Source: Flavobacteriaceae bacterium (lineage in GTDB: Bacteria > Bacteroidota > Bacteroidia > Flavobacteriales > Flavobacteriaceae). Taken from it: a DNA stretch of 10,283 nt. The stretch is from contig JALZVC010000071.1 in the NCBI GenBank assembly GCA_023301205.1, positions 1 through 10,283 of the forward strand, in the 5' to 3' direction. The notes under the pieces were generated by a model. That model was not told the DNA's origin and made no database searches. It saw only the letters and a program-made list of their open reading frames with translations. A program made the position numbers and the translations under genes. The first letter of the stretch is position 1. Each line of letters starts with the position of its first letter. Below are positions 1-6,181 of the stretch, in pieces.

Positions 1-962
1 GTGTAGTCTATGTCGTTGTAACAGAAATCACTAACAGGACTTATTACTGCTGCCGTACCACTACCAAAAATTTCTTTAAGTGAGCCATCTTTTGCTGCGG
101 CAACAAGCTCGTCAACTGTAAGTCTGCGAATATCTGTTTTGATGCCATTGCGCTCAGCAAGAGCAAGAACGCTGTTACGGGTGACACCATCAAGAATACG
201 ATCGCTTATTGGTGCGGTAATTAAAGTATCATTGATTCTAAAAAAGACATTCATCGTCCCTGCTTCTTCAATATACTTGTGTTCATCTGCATCCGTCCAG
301 ATTACCTGATCGTACCCTTTTTCTTTTGCAAGATTAGTTGGGTAAAATTGTGCGCCATAATTACCAGCTGCTTTTGCTGCTCCCACACCGCCATTTGCAG
401 AACGGCTGTATTCTTGTGCGATAATTACCTTAACATCTCTGGTGTAATACGCTTGCACTGGAGACATTAAAATCATAAACTTATATTGGTCAGAAGGTGA
501 GGCAGAAACTCCTACTTGAGTAGCTATCGCAAATGGACGGATATATAAAGAGTTGCCGTCTCCTTTTTGCACCCATTGCTTATCTAAGTTTAATATAGTA
601 TGTAAAGCGTCAAAAAAGTATTCTTTAGGGAATTCTGGGATAGCCATCCTTTTTGATGACTTGTTAATACGTTCAAAGTTTTTTTCTGGTCTAAAAAGAA
701 ATACATCTCCTGCATCATCTTTAAACGCTTTCATTCCTTCAAAGACAGCTTGTCCATAATGAAAAACTTTTGCTGCTGGAGATATCGTTAATAAACCATA
801 AGGTTTAATTGTTGGTTTTTGCCATTTACCATCTTTATAATCACACTCAAACATATGGTCTGAAAATATATTACCAAAGGTCAAGTTGTCAAAATCTACT
901 TCATTTATACGGGACTTCTCTGCTTTATTTACAACGAGGTGTGAGTTTTCTTTTGTAATCAT
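1..962 (-). CDS. ilvE: Branched-chain amino acid aminotransferase, C-terminus cut by window edge
   Basis: Catalyses the reversible, PLP-dependent transfer of an amino group between leucine, isoleucine or valine and 2-oxoglutarate, the last step of their synthesis and the first of their breakdown, in the cytosol. Translating the minus strand from the ATG at 962-960 gives 320 residues with no stop before the left edge. Visible hallmarks of fold-type IV aminotransferases are the N-terminal segment with HYGQAVFEGMKAF (about residues 68-80), the RPEKNFERI stretch (91-99), and SANGGVGAAKAAGNYG (188-203), in which Lys197 is the expected Schiff-base lysine. EEAGTMNVFF and the GSGTAAVISPV phosphate-binding region follow. 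The long N-terminus and these motifs match the eukaryote-like class of BCATs, usually about 355 residues, so roughly 35 residues are missing. It is divergent from the DUF4920 lipoprotein gene across a 115-base gap. Family assignment is very secure; preference among the three substrates cannot be read from the sequence. Confidence 0.95.
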   Translation of the reverse strand, partial: MITKENSHLVVNKAEKSRINEVDFDNLTFGNIFSDHMFECDYKDGKWQKPTIKPYGLLTISPAAKVFHYGQAVFEGMKAFKDDAGDVFLFRPEKNFERINKSSKRMAIPEFPKEYFFDALHTILNLDKQWVQKGDGNSLYIRPFAIATQVGVSASPSDQYKFMILMSPVQAYYTRDVKVIIAQEYSRSANGGVGAAKAAGNYGAQFYPTNLAKEKGYDQVIWTDADEHKYIEEAGTMNVFFRINDTLITAPISDRILDGVTRNSVLALAERNGIKTDIRRLTVDELVAAAKDGSLKEIFGSGTAAVISPVSDFCYNDIDY

Positions 963-982
963 GTTAGGTTTGGTTTAAACGG

Positions 983-990
983 CAAAAATA
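983..990 (-). promoter_or_regulatory. Candidate -7 promoter box for ilvE
   Basis: On the minus strand this reads TATTTTTG, an exact match to the Bacteroidota -7 consensus TAnnTTTG, 20 bases upstream of the ilvE ATG. This would give a leader of only about 10-15 bases. No clean TTG lies 17-23 bases further upstream, only a TTTT-like stretch, so the -33 half is weak. In the opposite direction I saw no comparable box for the DUF4920 gene within the 115-base gap. Confidence 0.4.
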
Positions 991-1077
991 GTCATTTTTT
1001 AAGGTTCGTAAAACGACTGAAATTTAATAAATTTACAGTATATTATAGGTCGATTTAATATTAAGAAAATAACAACC

Positions 1078-1584
1078 ATGAAATTATTAGTGCTATTATT
1101 TACAATTTTAACAATAACTTCTTCTTGCGACACCACCGTAAAAAAGGATGCCAATAAAAATGAGACTAAGGAGATAGCAATGAATTATGAATCTTTTGGC
1201 GATGCGGTTTCTGCAGATAAAGTGATGACAAAAGAACAAATGATTGAAAAATTTTCAAACTTGAAGCCAGGTGATACAGTTCCTGTAAAATTTACATCTG
1301 GCGTAAAAGCCGTATGTGCAAGTATGGGATGCTGGATGCGTCTTGATATGGGCGAAGATGAAGCTATGGTAAAATTTAAGAATTATGGTTTTTTTATGCC
1401 TAAAGATATTACTGGTGATGAAGTTGTAGTTGAAGGTGTTGCTTTTGTAGAAGAAATGAGTGTTGATGATCAACGTCATTATGCAGAAGATGCAGGTAAA
1501 ACGGAAGAAGAAATTTTAGCCATTACTCTACCTAAACGTACACTTTCTGTCACTTCTAACGGGGTGCTTTTACAACGAAAATAA
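1078..1584 (+). CDS. DUF4920 domain lipoprotein
   Basis: A 168-residue protein of unknown biochemical function. The N-terminus MKLLVLLFTILTITSSC is a lipoprotein signal peptide: two charged or polar residues, a hydrophobic core and a SSC lipobox with Cys17 as the lipidated residue, so the mature protein is probably anchored in the periplasm or outer membrane. After a polar linker (18-36), the body from about residue 37 resembles DUF4920 proteins: YESFGDAV, a conserved KAVCASMGCWMRL segment with Cys80 and Cys85, then YGFFMPKD and a VVVEGVA beta-strand. The pair Cys80-x4-Cys85 followed by Trp-Met is the most conserved-looking part and could bind a metal or form a disulfide, but this is inference. 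The ATG at 1078 is the only start that yields a proper signal peptide. mnmD begins 5 bases after the stop, so the two are probably cotranscribed. No TAnnTTTG box was found just upstream. Confidence 0.85.
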   Translation: MKLLVLLFTILTITSSCDTTVKKDANKNETKEIAMNYESFGDAVSADKVMTKEQMIEKFSNLKPGDTVPVKFTSGVKAVCASMGCWMRLDMGEDEAMVKFKNYGFFMPKDITGDEVVVEGVAFVEEMSVDDQRHYAEDAGKTEEEILAITLPKRTLSVTSNGVLLQRK

Positions 1585-1589
1585 TTATT

Positions 1590-2261
1590 TTGGAAAGAAA
1601 AATTATTACCACAGGCGACGGTTCTTCTAGCATACAGCTCACAGAATGGGATGAACAATATCACTCAAAACACGGTGCTATTAATGAGGCTGTACACGTA
1701 TATATACAAACGGGTTTAGTTCATTTTATAGAGACTAATACAGATGTTAGTCCTGTTTCTGTTTTAGAAATAGGTTTTGGCACTGGACTTAATGCTTTTT
1801 TAACATTGCTAGAGTCTAACACTAGAAACGTTCCTATCCATTATACCGGGGTTGAGGCATACCCGCTATCAAATCAAGAAATTAAGAGTGTTAATTATTC
1901 TGAAATGCTACAAGAATCACCCACAGCTTTTTTAAAAATGCATGAGACTCCTTGGGAGACTGCATCAGAAATTTCTAGTACATTTCAGCTAGAAAAGAGA
2001 AAACAGCTTTTTGCAGATATTACAGATCAAGACGCTTATAATGTCATTTATTATGACGCTTTCGGTTCTAGAGTCCAACCAGAATTATGGGAAGAACCTA
2101 TCTTTAAAATAATGTACGCAGCATTGAAAAAAGGAGGCGTACTTGTTACCTATGCCGCAAAGGGGAGTGCGCGTCGTGCGATGGAAAGTTGCGGTTTTAT
2201 TGTAGAACGTCTTCCTGGCCCACCAGTAAAACGCGAAATGCTTAGAGCAACAAAAGCATAG
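1590..2261 (+). CDS. mnmD: tRNA (5-methylaminomethyl-2-thiouridine)(34) methyltransferase MnmD
   Basis: SAM-dependent methyltransferase expected to carry out the last step of mnm5s2U synthesis at the wobble position of certain tRNAs, methylating nm5(s2)U to mnm5(s2)U. The 223 residues correspond to the methyltransferase half of E. coli MnmC, without its FAD-dependent oxidase half, as in other monofunctional MnmD proteins. Visible features are the N-terminal TGDGSSSIQL and EQYHSKHGAINEA segments, the SAM-binding motif LEIGFGTGLNAF (59-70), VEAYPL (88-93) at the second strand, and YYDAFGSRVQPELW (154-167) with the conserved Asp-Ala-Phe. PGPPVKREMLRATK (209-222) is the typical family ending. The start is TTG: the first in-frame ATG lies far inside the fold (residue 106), and the TTG places the family N-terminus correctly. 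It begins 5 bases after the DUF4920 gene. Standalone MnmD needs another source for the nm5 intermediate, which is not visible here. Confidence 0.9.
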   Translation: MERKIITTGDGSSSIQLTEWDEQYHSKHGAINEAVHVYIQTGLVHFIETNTDVSPVSVLEIGFGTGLNAFLTLLESNTRNVPIHYTGVEAYPLSNQEIKSVNYSEMLQESPTAFLKMHETPWETASEISSTFQLEKRKQLFADITDQDAYNVIYYDAFGSRVQPELWEEPIFKIMYAALKKGGVLVTYAAKGSARRAMESCGFIVERLPGPPVKREMLRATKA

Positions 2262-2405
2262 TTTTTAAAACAAGAAAATTTCCGCAGAGATTTTAAAAGT
2301 AATGCTGTCTAATTTTAAATAGGATTCTAATTTCTTAAAACTGCTAAACTTCCGTTAATTGTGTGTTGTTTTCCCTTGATTTGAGTACTTTCAAAATAAA
2401 AAATA

Positions 2406-3317
2406 ATGACTGTTTTAATAACCGGAGCAACAGGGCTAATAGGTACTTCACTTACAAAATTATTAATTGCTCGTGGTATCACGGTGCATTATTTGACCAC
2501 TAGAGAAGCAGCGATAATTTCCGAAGAAAAAAAGAAAGGTTTTTTATGGAACCCTTCAGAAAATGAAATTGACCTTGATGCTTTTAAAGGGGTGACAAGT
2601 ATTGTGCATCTGGCAGGAGCGACAGTAGCAAAACGTTGGACTGATACCTACAAACAAGAAATTTTAGACAGTAGAATAAACACCGCTCAAGTATTATTTG
2701 ATGGGTTACAAAAAATAGAACATAAGGTTAGTCATTTTATTTCTGCAAGTGGTATAAGTATTTATCCTCCCTCTGAGTCAAAATTATATACAGAAGAGTC
2801 TACAGAGGTTGCCGATGATTTTTTAGGAAAAGTAGTGACGGTTTGGGAAGAAGCCGCAGATAAATTTTCTGAGTTAGGTATTACGGTTGCAAAAGTACGT
2901 ACGGGAGTTGTGCTAGATTCAAAAGAAGGTGCGTATCCTAAAATAGAAAAACCGATTACTATGGGCGCTGGGGCTTCAATTGGTTCTGGTAAACAGTATT
3001 TATCTTGGATTCATATAGATGATGTTGTTGGTGTGTATTCGTTTATAGTAAACGATCATTTAGCGGGTGTCTATAATGCAGTCGCTCCTACACCTATTAA
3101 AAATTATACATTGACAAAGAAAATTGCAGCACGTTATGACAAAACTATTTGGTTGCCCAATGTACCTGGTTTTGCTTTAAAGTTTGTATTGGGCGAGATG
3201 GCTACACTTGTTGTCGATGGGCAATTAGTAAGTCCGGCAAAATTGCAAGCAGCAAATTTTGTTTTTCACCATTCAGACATTGACAGTGCGCTAGATCAAT
3301 TAGTGCCAAAAAAATAA
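2406..3317 (+). CDS. TIGR01777/YfcH-family NAD(P)-binding epimerase-like protein
   Basis: A 303-residue extended short-chain dehydrogenase/reductase-like protein of the TIGR01777 family (SDR39U1 in animals, YfcH in E. coli, sulA-like in older annotations). The substrate of the family is not established. The Rossmann dinucleotide motif GATGLIG is at residues 7-13. Family-specific stretches are VHLAGATVAKRWTD (67-80), YKQEILDSRI (82-91), ISASGISIYP (112-121), VRTGVVLD (164-171), the glycine-rich GAGASIGSGKQYLSWIHIDD (187-206) and YNAVAPTP (223-230). The C-terminal DUF1731-like segment covers about residues 250-297 and contains PGFALKFVLGEMA. The SDR tyrosine position sits in GISIYP rather than in a clear YxxxK, which is usual in this family. 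The upstream gap of 144 bases suggests its own transcription unit; only a weak box (TTG, 17 bases, TACTTTC at 2386-2392) is seen there. The stop codon is part of the terminator stem that follows. Confidence 0.9.
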   Translation: MTVLITGATGLIGTSLTKLLIARGITVHYLTTREAAIISEEKKKGFLWNPSENEIDLDAFKGVTSIVHLAGATVAKRWTDTYKQEILDSRINTAQVLFDGLQKIEHKVSHFISASGISIYPPSESKLYTEESTEVADDFLGKVVTVWEEAADKFSELGITVAKVRTGVVLDSKEGAYPKIEKPITMGAGASIGSGKQYLSWIHIDDVVGVYSFIVNDHLAGVYNAVAPTPIKNYTLTKKIAARYDKTIWLPNVPGFALKFVLGEMATLVVDGQLVSPAKLQAANFVFHHSDIDSALDQLVPKK

Positions 3318-3350
3318 GACAGCTATTTTTAGCTGTCTTATTTTAATTAA
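3311..3350. terminator. Bidirectional intrinsic terminator between convergent genes
   Basis: Arms at 3311-3325 and 3330-3344 are perfect reverse complements (15 bp) around a TTTT loop; the core is GACAGCTA/TAGCTGTC. The 3' arm ends in TTATTTT on the plus strand, and the minus strand reads an even longer T-run, so the hairpin can terminate both the epimerase-like gene (plus) and the YceI gene (minus). The left arm includes the stop codon of the plus-strand gene. Confidence 0.88.
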
Positions 3351-3368
3351 ACTTAATAACTGAGTTTA

Positions 3369-4025
3369 CTACATTGCTGCATGTAATTCTACCGTTAACT
3401 CAATCTCATCATTGATGAATTTTTCACCGATATCAGTAAAAATACTTTTTGATTGAAAGTTGATTCCCCATTGTGTTCTATCAATCATAAAAGGCTCACT
3501 TTTTAAGAACATAGTATTCCCAGGAAAAGAAACTGTTGCAGGAAAAGTTACGTTATGTGTTTGATTTAATAACGTAAGATTACCGCTCACTGTAGCCTTT
3601 CCATTTTCTCCTGTTACCTTCGTTATTTTAAAGTTTCCGTTTGGATATTTGTTTACATTAAAAAAATCTCCTTCTTTACCTTCCACAGTACCTTTAAGGT
3701 GAGCTTCAAGTCCTGCTTTTCCTCTACCTTCTAAATCTGTTGCCGCTATAGAGGTCATATCGATAACAAAAGTCCCAGCTTGTACATTTTTATCTAAAAC
3801 TGATAAGGTTCCCTCTGTTAAGGAAATGGTACCCATATGAGACCCTGTAGGTTTTTTGCCTACCCAGTTGATCATAGATTTTGTAGTATCCACGTTATAA
3901 TTTAATGCTGTCGCTGCAGCCATAGCTACTTCTTTTTCTGCCTCTGCTTGTTTAGCATCTTTACAAGAGCTTACTCCTGTAATTAATAGTAAAGCTAAAA
4001 CGCTTGTTTTGATAATTTTTTTCAT
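3369..4025 (-). CDS. YceI-family lipoprotein
   Basis: A 218-residue YceI-like protein. Family members are lipocalin-like beta-barrels that bind polyisoprenoid-type lipids, mostly periplasmic, and are often linked to stress or alkaline growth; the ligand here is unknown. The N-terminus MKKIIKTSVLALLLITGVSSC is a lipoprotein signal with Cys21 as the predicted lipid attachment site, so the protein is membrane-anchored rather than freely periplasmic. A short charged linker (22-40) follows. The YceI domain runs from about residue 42 to the end: YNVDTTKSMINWVGKK, HMGTISLTEGTL, FVIDMTSI, LKGTVEGKEGDFFNVNKYPNGNF split by the usual loop, VSGNLTLLNQTHNVTFPA, and the RTQWGINF signature near residue 184. 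The length agrees with the family plus a lipoprotein leader. It is convergent with the epimerase-like gene and divergent from grpE across 156 bases. Family call secure, ligand unknown. Confidence 0.93.
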   Translation of the reverse strand: MKKIIKTSVLALLLITGVSSCKDAKQAEAEKEVAMAAATALNYNVDTTKSMINWVGKKPTGSHMGTISLTEGTLSVLDKNVQAGTFVIDMTSIAATDLEGRGKAGLEAHLKGTVEGKEGDFFNVNKYPNGNFKITKVTGENGKATVSGNLTLLNQTHNVTFPATVSFPGNTMFLKSEPFMIDRTQWGINFQSKSIFTDIGEKFINDEIELTVELHAAM

Positions 4026-4049
4026 GTTAGATATTTAATTGTTTCGTTG

Positions 4050-4057
4050 TAAAAGTA
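4050..4057 (-). promoter_or_regulatory. Weak candidate -7 box for the YceI gene
   Basis: The minus strand reads TACTTTTA, one base off TAnnTTTG, 25 bases upstream of the YceI ATG. No TTG is present at the expected -33 spacing, so this is only a candidate. Confidence 0.25.
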
Positions 4058-4112
4058 ATTGAGTTGATTTTGTTTTCTCTTAAAGAAATATTAAAAATAA
4101 GTAGGTGACATT

Positions 4113-4145
4113 TTGACAAATTATCTACAAATGGCAGTACTTTTG
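4113..4145 (+). promoter_or_regulatory. Promoter for grpE-dnaJ, Bacteroidota sigma-A type
   Basis: TTG at 4113-4115 (part of TTTTG) and TACTTTTG at 4138-4145 match the -33 (TTG) and -7 (TAnnTTTG) elements of the Bacteroidota housekeeping promoter, with a 22-base spacer, within the usual 17-23. Transcription would start near 4150, leaving a leader of about 30 bases before the grpE ATG. No CIRCE inverted repeat (the HrcA operator) was seen in this gap, so heat-shock control, if any, works otherwise. Confidence 0.65.
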
Positions 4146-4181
4146 CATTCTCGAAACAAAATATTTTAGACACATTTTACT

Positions 4182-4763
4182 ATGAGTAAGAAAGAAATAA
4201 AAGATGAAATTGTAGAAGAAGCAGTAGACAATGCTAATCTTGAAAGCACTTTAGAAAACGATAATGACGAGAGTGCAATTGAAACTGAAGATCAAGAATT
4301 GATAGAAATAGATCCTATTGCGGTTTTAGAGGGTAAGTTAGAAGGAGAGAAAGAGCGCTATTTAAGACTTTTTGCTGAATTTGAGAATTATAAAAAACGC
4401 ACAATGAAGGAGCGTATAGAGCTTTTTAAGACAGCAGGACAAGATGTAATGGTATCTATATTGCCAGTTCTTGACGATTTTGATCGCGCCTTAAAAGAGT
4501 TTAGTGATGAGAGTGAGGATGTGCACGTACAAGGTATGCAGCTTATAAGTAATAAACTTAGTGAAGCTGTTAAGCAGAAAGGTCTTGAGGCAAGTGAAAC
4601 AAATGCAGGAGATTTATTTGATGCAGATTTACACGAGGCGATTACACAAATACCAGCACCAAGTGATGATATGAAAGGGAAAATCATAGATGTCATTGAA
4701 AAAGGGTATAAATTAGGCGATAAGATTATCCGTTACCCAAAAGTAGTGATTGGACAATCTTAA
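4182..4763 (+). CDS. grpE: Nucleotide exchange factor GrpE
   Basis: GrpE releases ADP from DnaK (Hsp70) and so resets the chaperone cycle; it acts as a cytosolic homodimer. The 193 residues show the expected order: a very acidic, low-complexity N-terminal tail (1-45), a long helix (about 46-108) with RYLRLFAEFENYKKR that forms the dimer coiled coil, the VLDDFDRAL segment (97-104) leading into the four-helix bundle, and the C-terminal beta domain with FDADLHEAI (146-154). The family signature VIEKGYKLGDKIIRYPKVVI is at 171-190. The acidic tail is longer than in many GrpE proteins but of the kind often seen in this phylum. dnaJ follows after 57 bases with no terminator between them, so the two are cotranscribed; dnaK is not in this window. 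A good promoter lies about 35 bases upstream. Confidence 0.97.
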   Translation: MSKKEIKDEIVEEAVDNANLESTLENDNDESAIETEDQELIEIDPIAVLEGKLEGEKERYLRLFAEFENYKKRTMKERIELFKTAGQDVMVSILPVLDDFDRALKEFSDESEDVHVQGMQLISNKLSEAVKQKGLEASETNAGDLFDADLHEAITQIPAPSDDMKGKIIDVIEKGYKLGDKIIRYPKVVIGQS

Positions 4764-4798
4764 TGAAACCTTAGTGATTTCAATCTAAAAAACAACTA

Positions 4799-4812
4799 CC
4801 CGTCTTCACGGG
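4799..4812 (+). other. Small GC-rich hairpin just before dnaJ start
   Basis: CCCGT and ACGGG pair around a CTTC loop, ending 8 bases before the dnaJ ATG, where a ribosome binding site would sit in other phyla. It has no T-tail, so it is not a terminator. A second, weaker pairing (TGAAA/TTTCA at 4764-4782) precedes it. Effect on dnaJ translation is unknown. Confidence 0.4.
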
Positions 4813-4820
4813 CAATTTAT

Positions 4821-5945
4821 ATGAAAGACGATTTTTACGACATATTAGGCATCTCTAAAGGAGCTACTGCTGCAGAAATTAAAAAAGCATATCGCAAAAA
4901 AGCGATTGAACATCACCCAGACAAAAATCCGGGAGATGCTACGGCAGAAGAAAAGTTTAAAAAAGCAGCAGAAGCTTATGAGGTTTTAAGTGATCCTAAT
5001 AAGAAAGCTCGTTATGACCAGTATGGACACCAAGCCTTTGAAGGCGGAGGTGGCGGTGGTTTTGGTGGCGGCCGTGGCGGTATGAACATGGACGATATCT
5101 TTAGTCAGTTTGGTGACATCTTTGGCGGAGGCGGCGGAGGTGGTTTTGGAGGCTTTGGCGGTGGTGGAGGTCGTCGTATGGTTAAAGGAAGCAACCTAAG
5201 AGTGCGTCTTAAACTTACACTAGAAGAAATTGCAAACGGTGTAGAGAAAAAAATAAAAGTAAAACGGAAGAAGGTTGCAGCGGGTACTACTTATAATACG
5301 TGTAGTACTTGTAATGGTGCTGGGCAAGTAACTAGAATACAAAATACTATATTGGGTAGGATGCAAACTTCTGCGCCATGTAGCACTTGTGGAGGTTCTG
5401 GTCAAATGATTGACAATAGACCTACAAACGCAGATGCAAATGGTATGCTCTCTACAGAAGAGACGGTATCTATTAAGATACCGCCAGGAGTTGTAGATGG
5501 TATGCAACTTAAAGTGACGGGTAAAGGTAATGATGCACCAGGTAATGGTATTGCAGGAGATCTTCTTGTTGCTATAGAAGAGTTGCCACACGAAAGTTTG
5601 TCTAGAGAGGGTGATAATTTACATTATGACTTGTACATTAGTTTTAGTGATGCAGCATTAGGTAGCTCAAAAGAAATAGACACTGTTACGGGTAAAGTGC
5701 GTATTAAAGTTGATCCAGGTGTACAGAGCGGTAAGATTTTACGGCTTAGAAATAAAGGGATACCAAGTATAAATGGATACGGTACAGGAGATTTATTAGT
5801 TCATGTAAATGTCTGGACACCAAAAACATTGAGCAAAGAACAAAAAGAGTTTTTTGAAAAAATGAGTGAGGATGAACACTTCCAACCTAAGCCAGAAACA
5901 GAGGATAAATCGTTTTTTGAAAAAGTAAAAGACATGTTTTCTTAA
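4821..5945 (+). CDS. dnaJ: Chaperone protein DnaJ (Hsp40), with half-size zinc finger
   Basis: DnaJ delivers unfolded clients to DnaK and stimulates its ATPase. The 374 residues contain the J domain (1-70) with the HPD motif at 32-34 and KKARYDQYGH. A Gly/Phe-rich linker (75-118), written in GGN-type codons, contains MNMDDIFSQFGDIFGG. The zinc-binding region and two client-binding beta domains follow, then a dimerisation end with SFFEKVKDMFS. The zinc region holds only two CxxCxGxG motifs (CSTCNGAG at 161-168, CSTCGGSG at 187-194), where classical DnaJ has four. By their spacing and position they correspond to motifs 2 and 3, which form zinc centre II; the places of motifs 1 and 4 have no cysteine (GTTYNT before, RPTNADANGM after). 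As far as I recall, related flavobacterial DnaJ proteins look the same, so this seems a lineage trait rather than damage. It forms an operon with grpE. Confidence 0.96.
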   Translation: MKDDFYDILGISKGATAAEIKKAYRKKAIEHHPDKNPGDATAEEKFKKAAEAYEVLSDPNKKARYDQYGHQAFEGGGGGGFGGGRGGMNMDDIFSQFGDIFGGGGGGGFGGFGGGGGRRMVKGSNLRVRLKLTLEEIANGVEKKIKVKRKKVAAGTTYNTCSTCNGAGQVTRIQNTILGRMQTSAPCSTCGGSGQMIDNRPTNADANGMLSTEETVSIKIPPGVVDGMQLKVTGKGNDAPGNGIAGDLLVAIEELPHESLSREGDNLHYDLYISFSDAALGSSKEIDTVTGKVRIKVDPGVQSGKILRLRNKGIPSINGYGTGDLLVHVNVWTPKTLSKEQKEFFEKMSEDEHFQPKPETEDKSFFEKVKDMFS

Positions 5946-5982
5946 AAAAACGTTAAGTTTAAAATATTTTGTTATATTTGAC

Positions 5983-6016
5983 TATCGGTTATTTATAACT
6001 GATAATTTTTCTTTTT
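5983..6016 (+). terminator. Hairpin with T-rich tail after dnaJ (first of two)
   Basis: TATCGGTTA (5983-5991) pairs with TAACTGATA (5996-6004), with one G-T wobble and a four-base loop, followed by ATTTTTCTTTTT. It lies 37 bases after the dnaJ stop. The stem is AT-rich, so termination may be partial, which would fit a second terminator downstream. Confidence 0.5.
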
Positions 6017-6032
6017 CATAGCAATTTTTTTT

Positions 6033-6066
6033 CCCACCTTAAAATATAAATTTTAAGGTGGGTTTT
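6033..6066 (+). terminator. Strong intrinsic terminator of grpE-dnaJ (second of two)
   Basis: Perfect 13-bp arms, CCCACCTTAAAAT (6033-6045) and ATTTTAAGGTGGG (6050-6062), around an ATAA loop, then TTTT. The GC block is at the base of the stem, as in classical Rho-independent terminators. A run of T also precedes the left arm. The next plus-strand gene starts 116 bases later. Confidence 0.8.
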
Positions 6067-6118
6067 GCGTTTCTATAGAATATCTTTGTGTGGCTTCTGT
6101 GTAACACGAAGTAGTTTT

Positions 6119-6147
6119 TTGCTACTAATGCACTGCTATACTATTTG
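6119..6147 (+). promoter_or_regulatory. Candidate promoter for the ABC exporter / channel operon
   Basis: TTG at 6119-6121 (in a TTTTTTG run) is followed after 17 bases by TACTATTTG at 6139-6147, which is the TAnnTTTG box with one extra base. Transcription would start about 25-30 bases before the ATPase ATG. An alternative is the exact box TATCTTTG at 6081-6088, but the nearest upstream TTG is only 13 bases away. A short inverted repeat, AGTAG/CTACT (6110-6126), overlaps the -33 part. Confidence 0.35.
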
Positions 6148-6181
6148 AGAGTAAATAATATTTTACCAAAACCAACACGAA

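Noticed and set aside
279..759. Plus-strand open frames within 279-470 and 553-759
   Set aside because: They lie antisense to ilvE, whose minus-strand reading frame is continuous with clear family motifs; the plus-strand peptides resemble nothing and are rich in Cys/Ser/Phe from antisense codons.
2367..2392. TTG, 17 bases, TACTTTC before the epimerase-like gene as a promoter
   Set aside because: The -7 part lacks the final TTTG, and it lies so close to the ATG that the transcript would be almost leaderless. Too weak to list.
4026..4181. CIRCE/HrcA operator before grpE
   Set aside because: I looked for the TTAGCACTC-N9-GAGTGCTAA inverted repeat and found nothing similar in the gap.
5220..5591. 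Minus-strand 123-codon frame within dnaJ
   Set aside because: Antisense shadow of the DnaJ coding sequence, with a low-complexity Thr/Ser/Ile/Tyr-rich translation and no recognisable domain.
6110..6126. AGTAG/CTACT inverted repeat as an operator for the ABC genes
   Set aside because: Five-base arms around a T-rich loop are expected by chance in AT-rich DNA; noted only as overlapping the candidate promoter.
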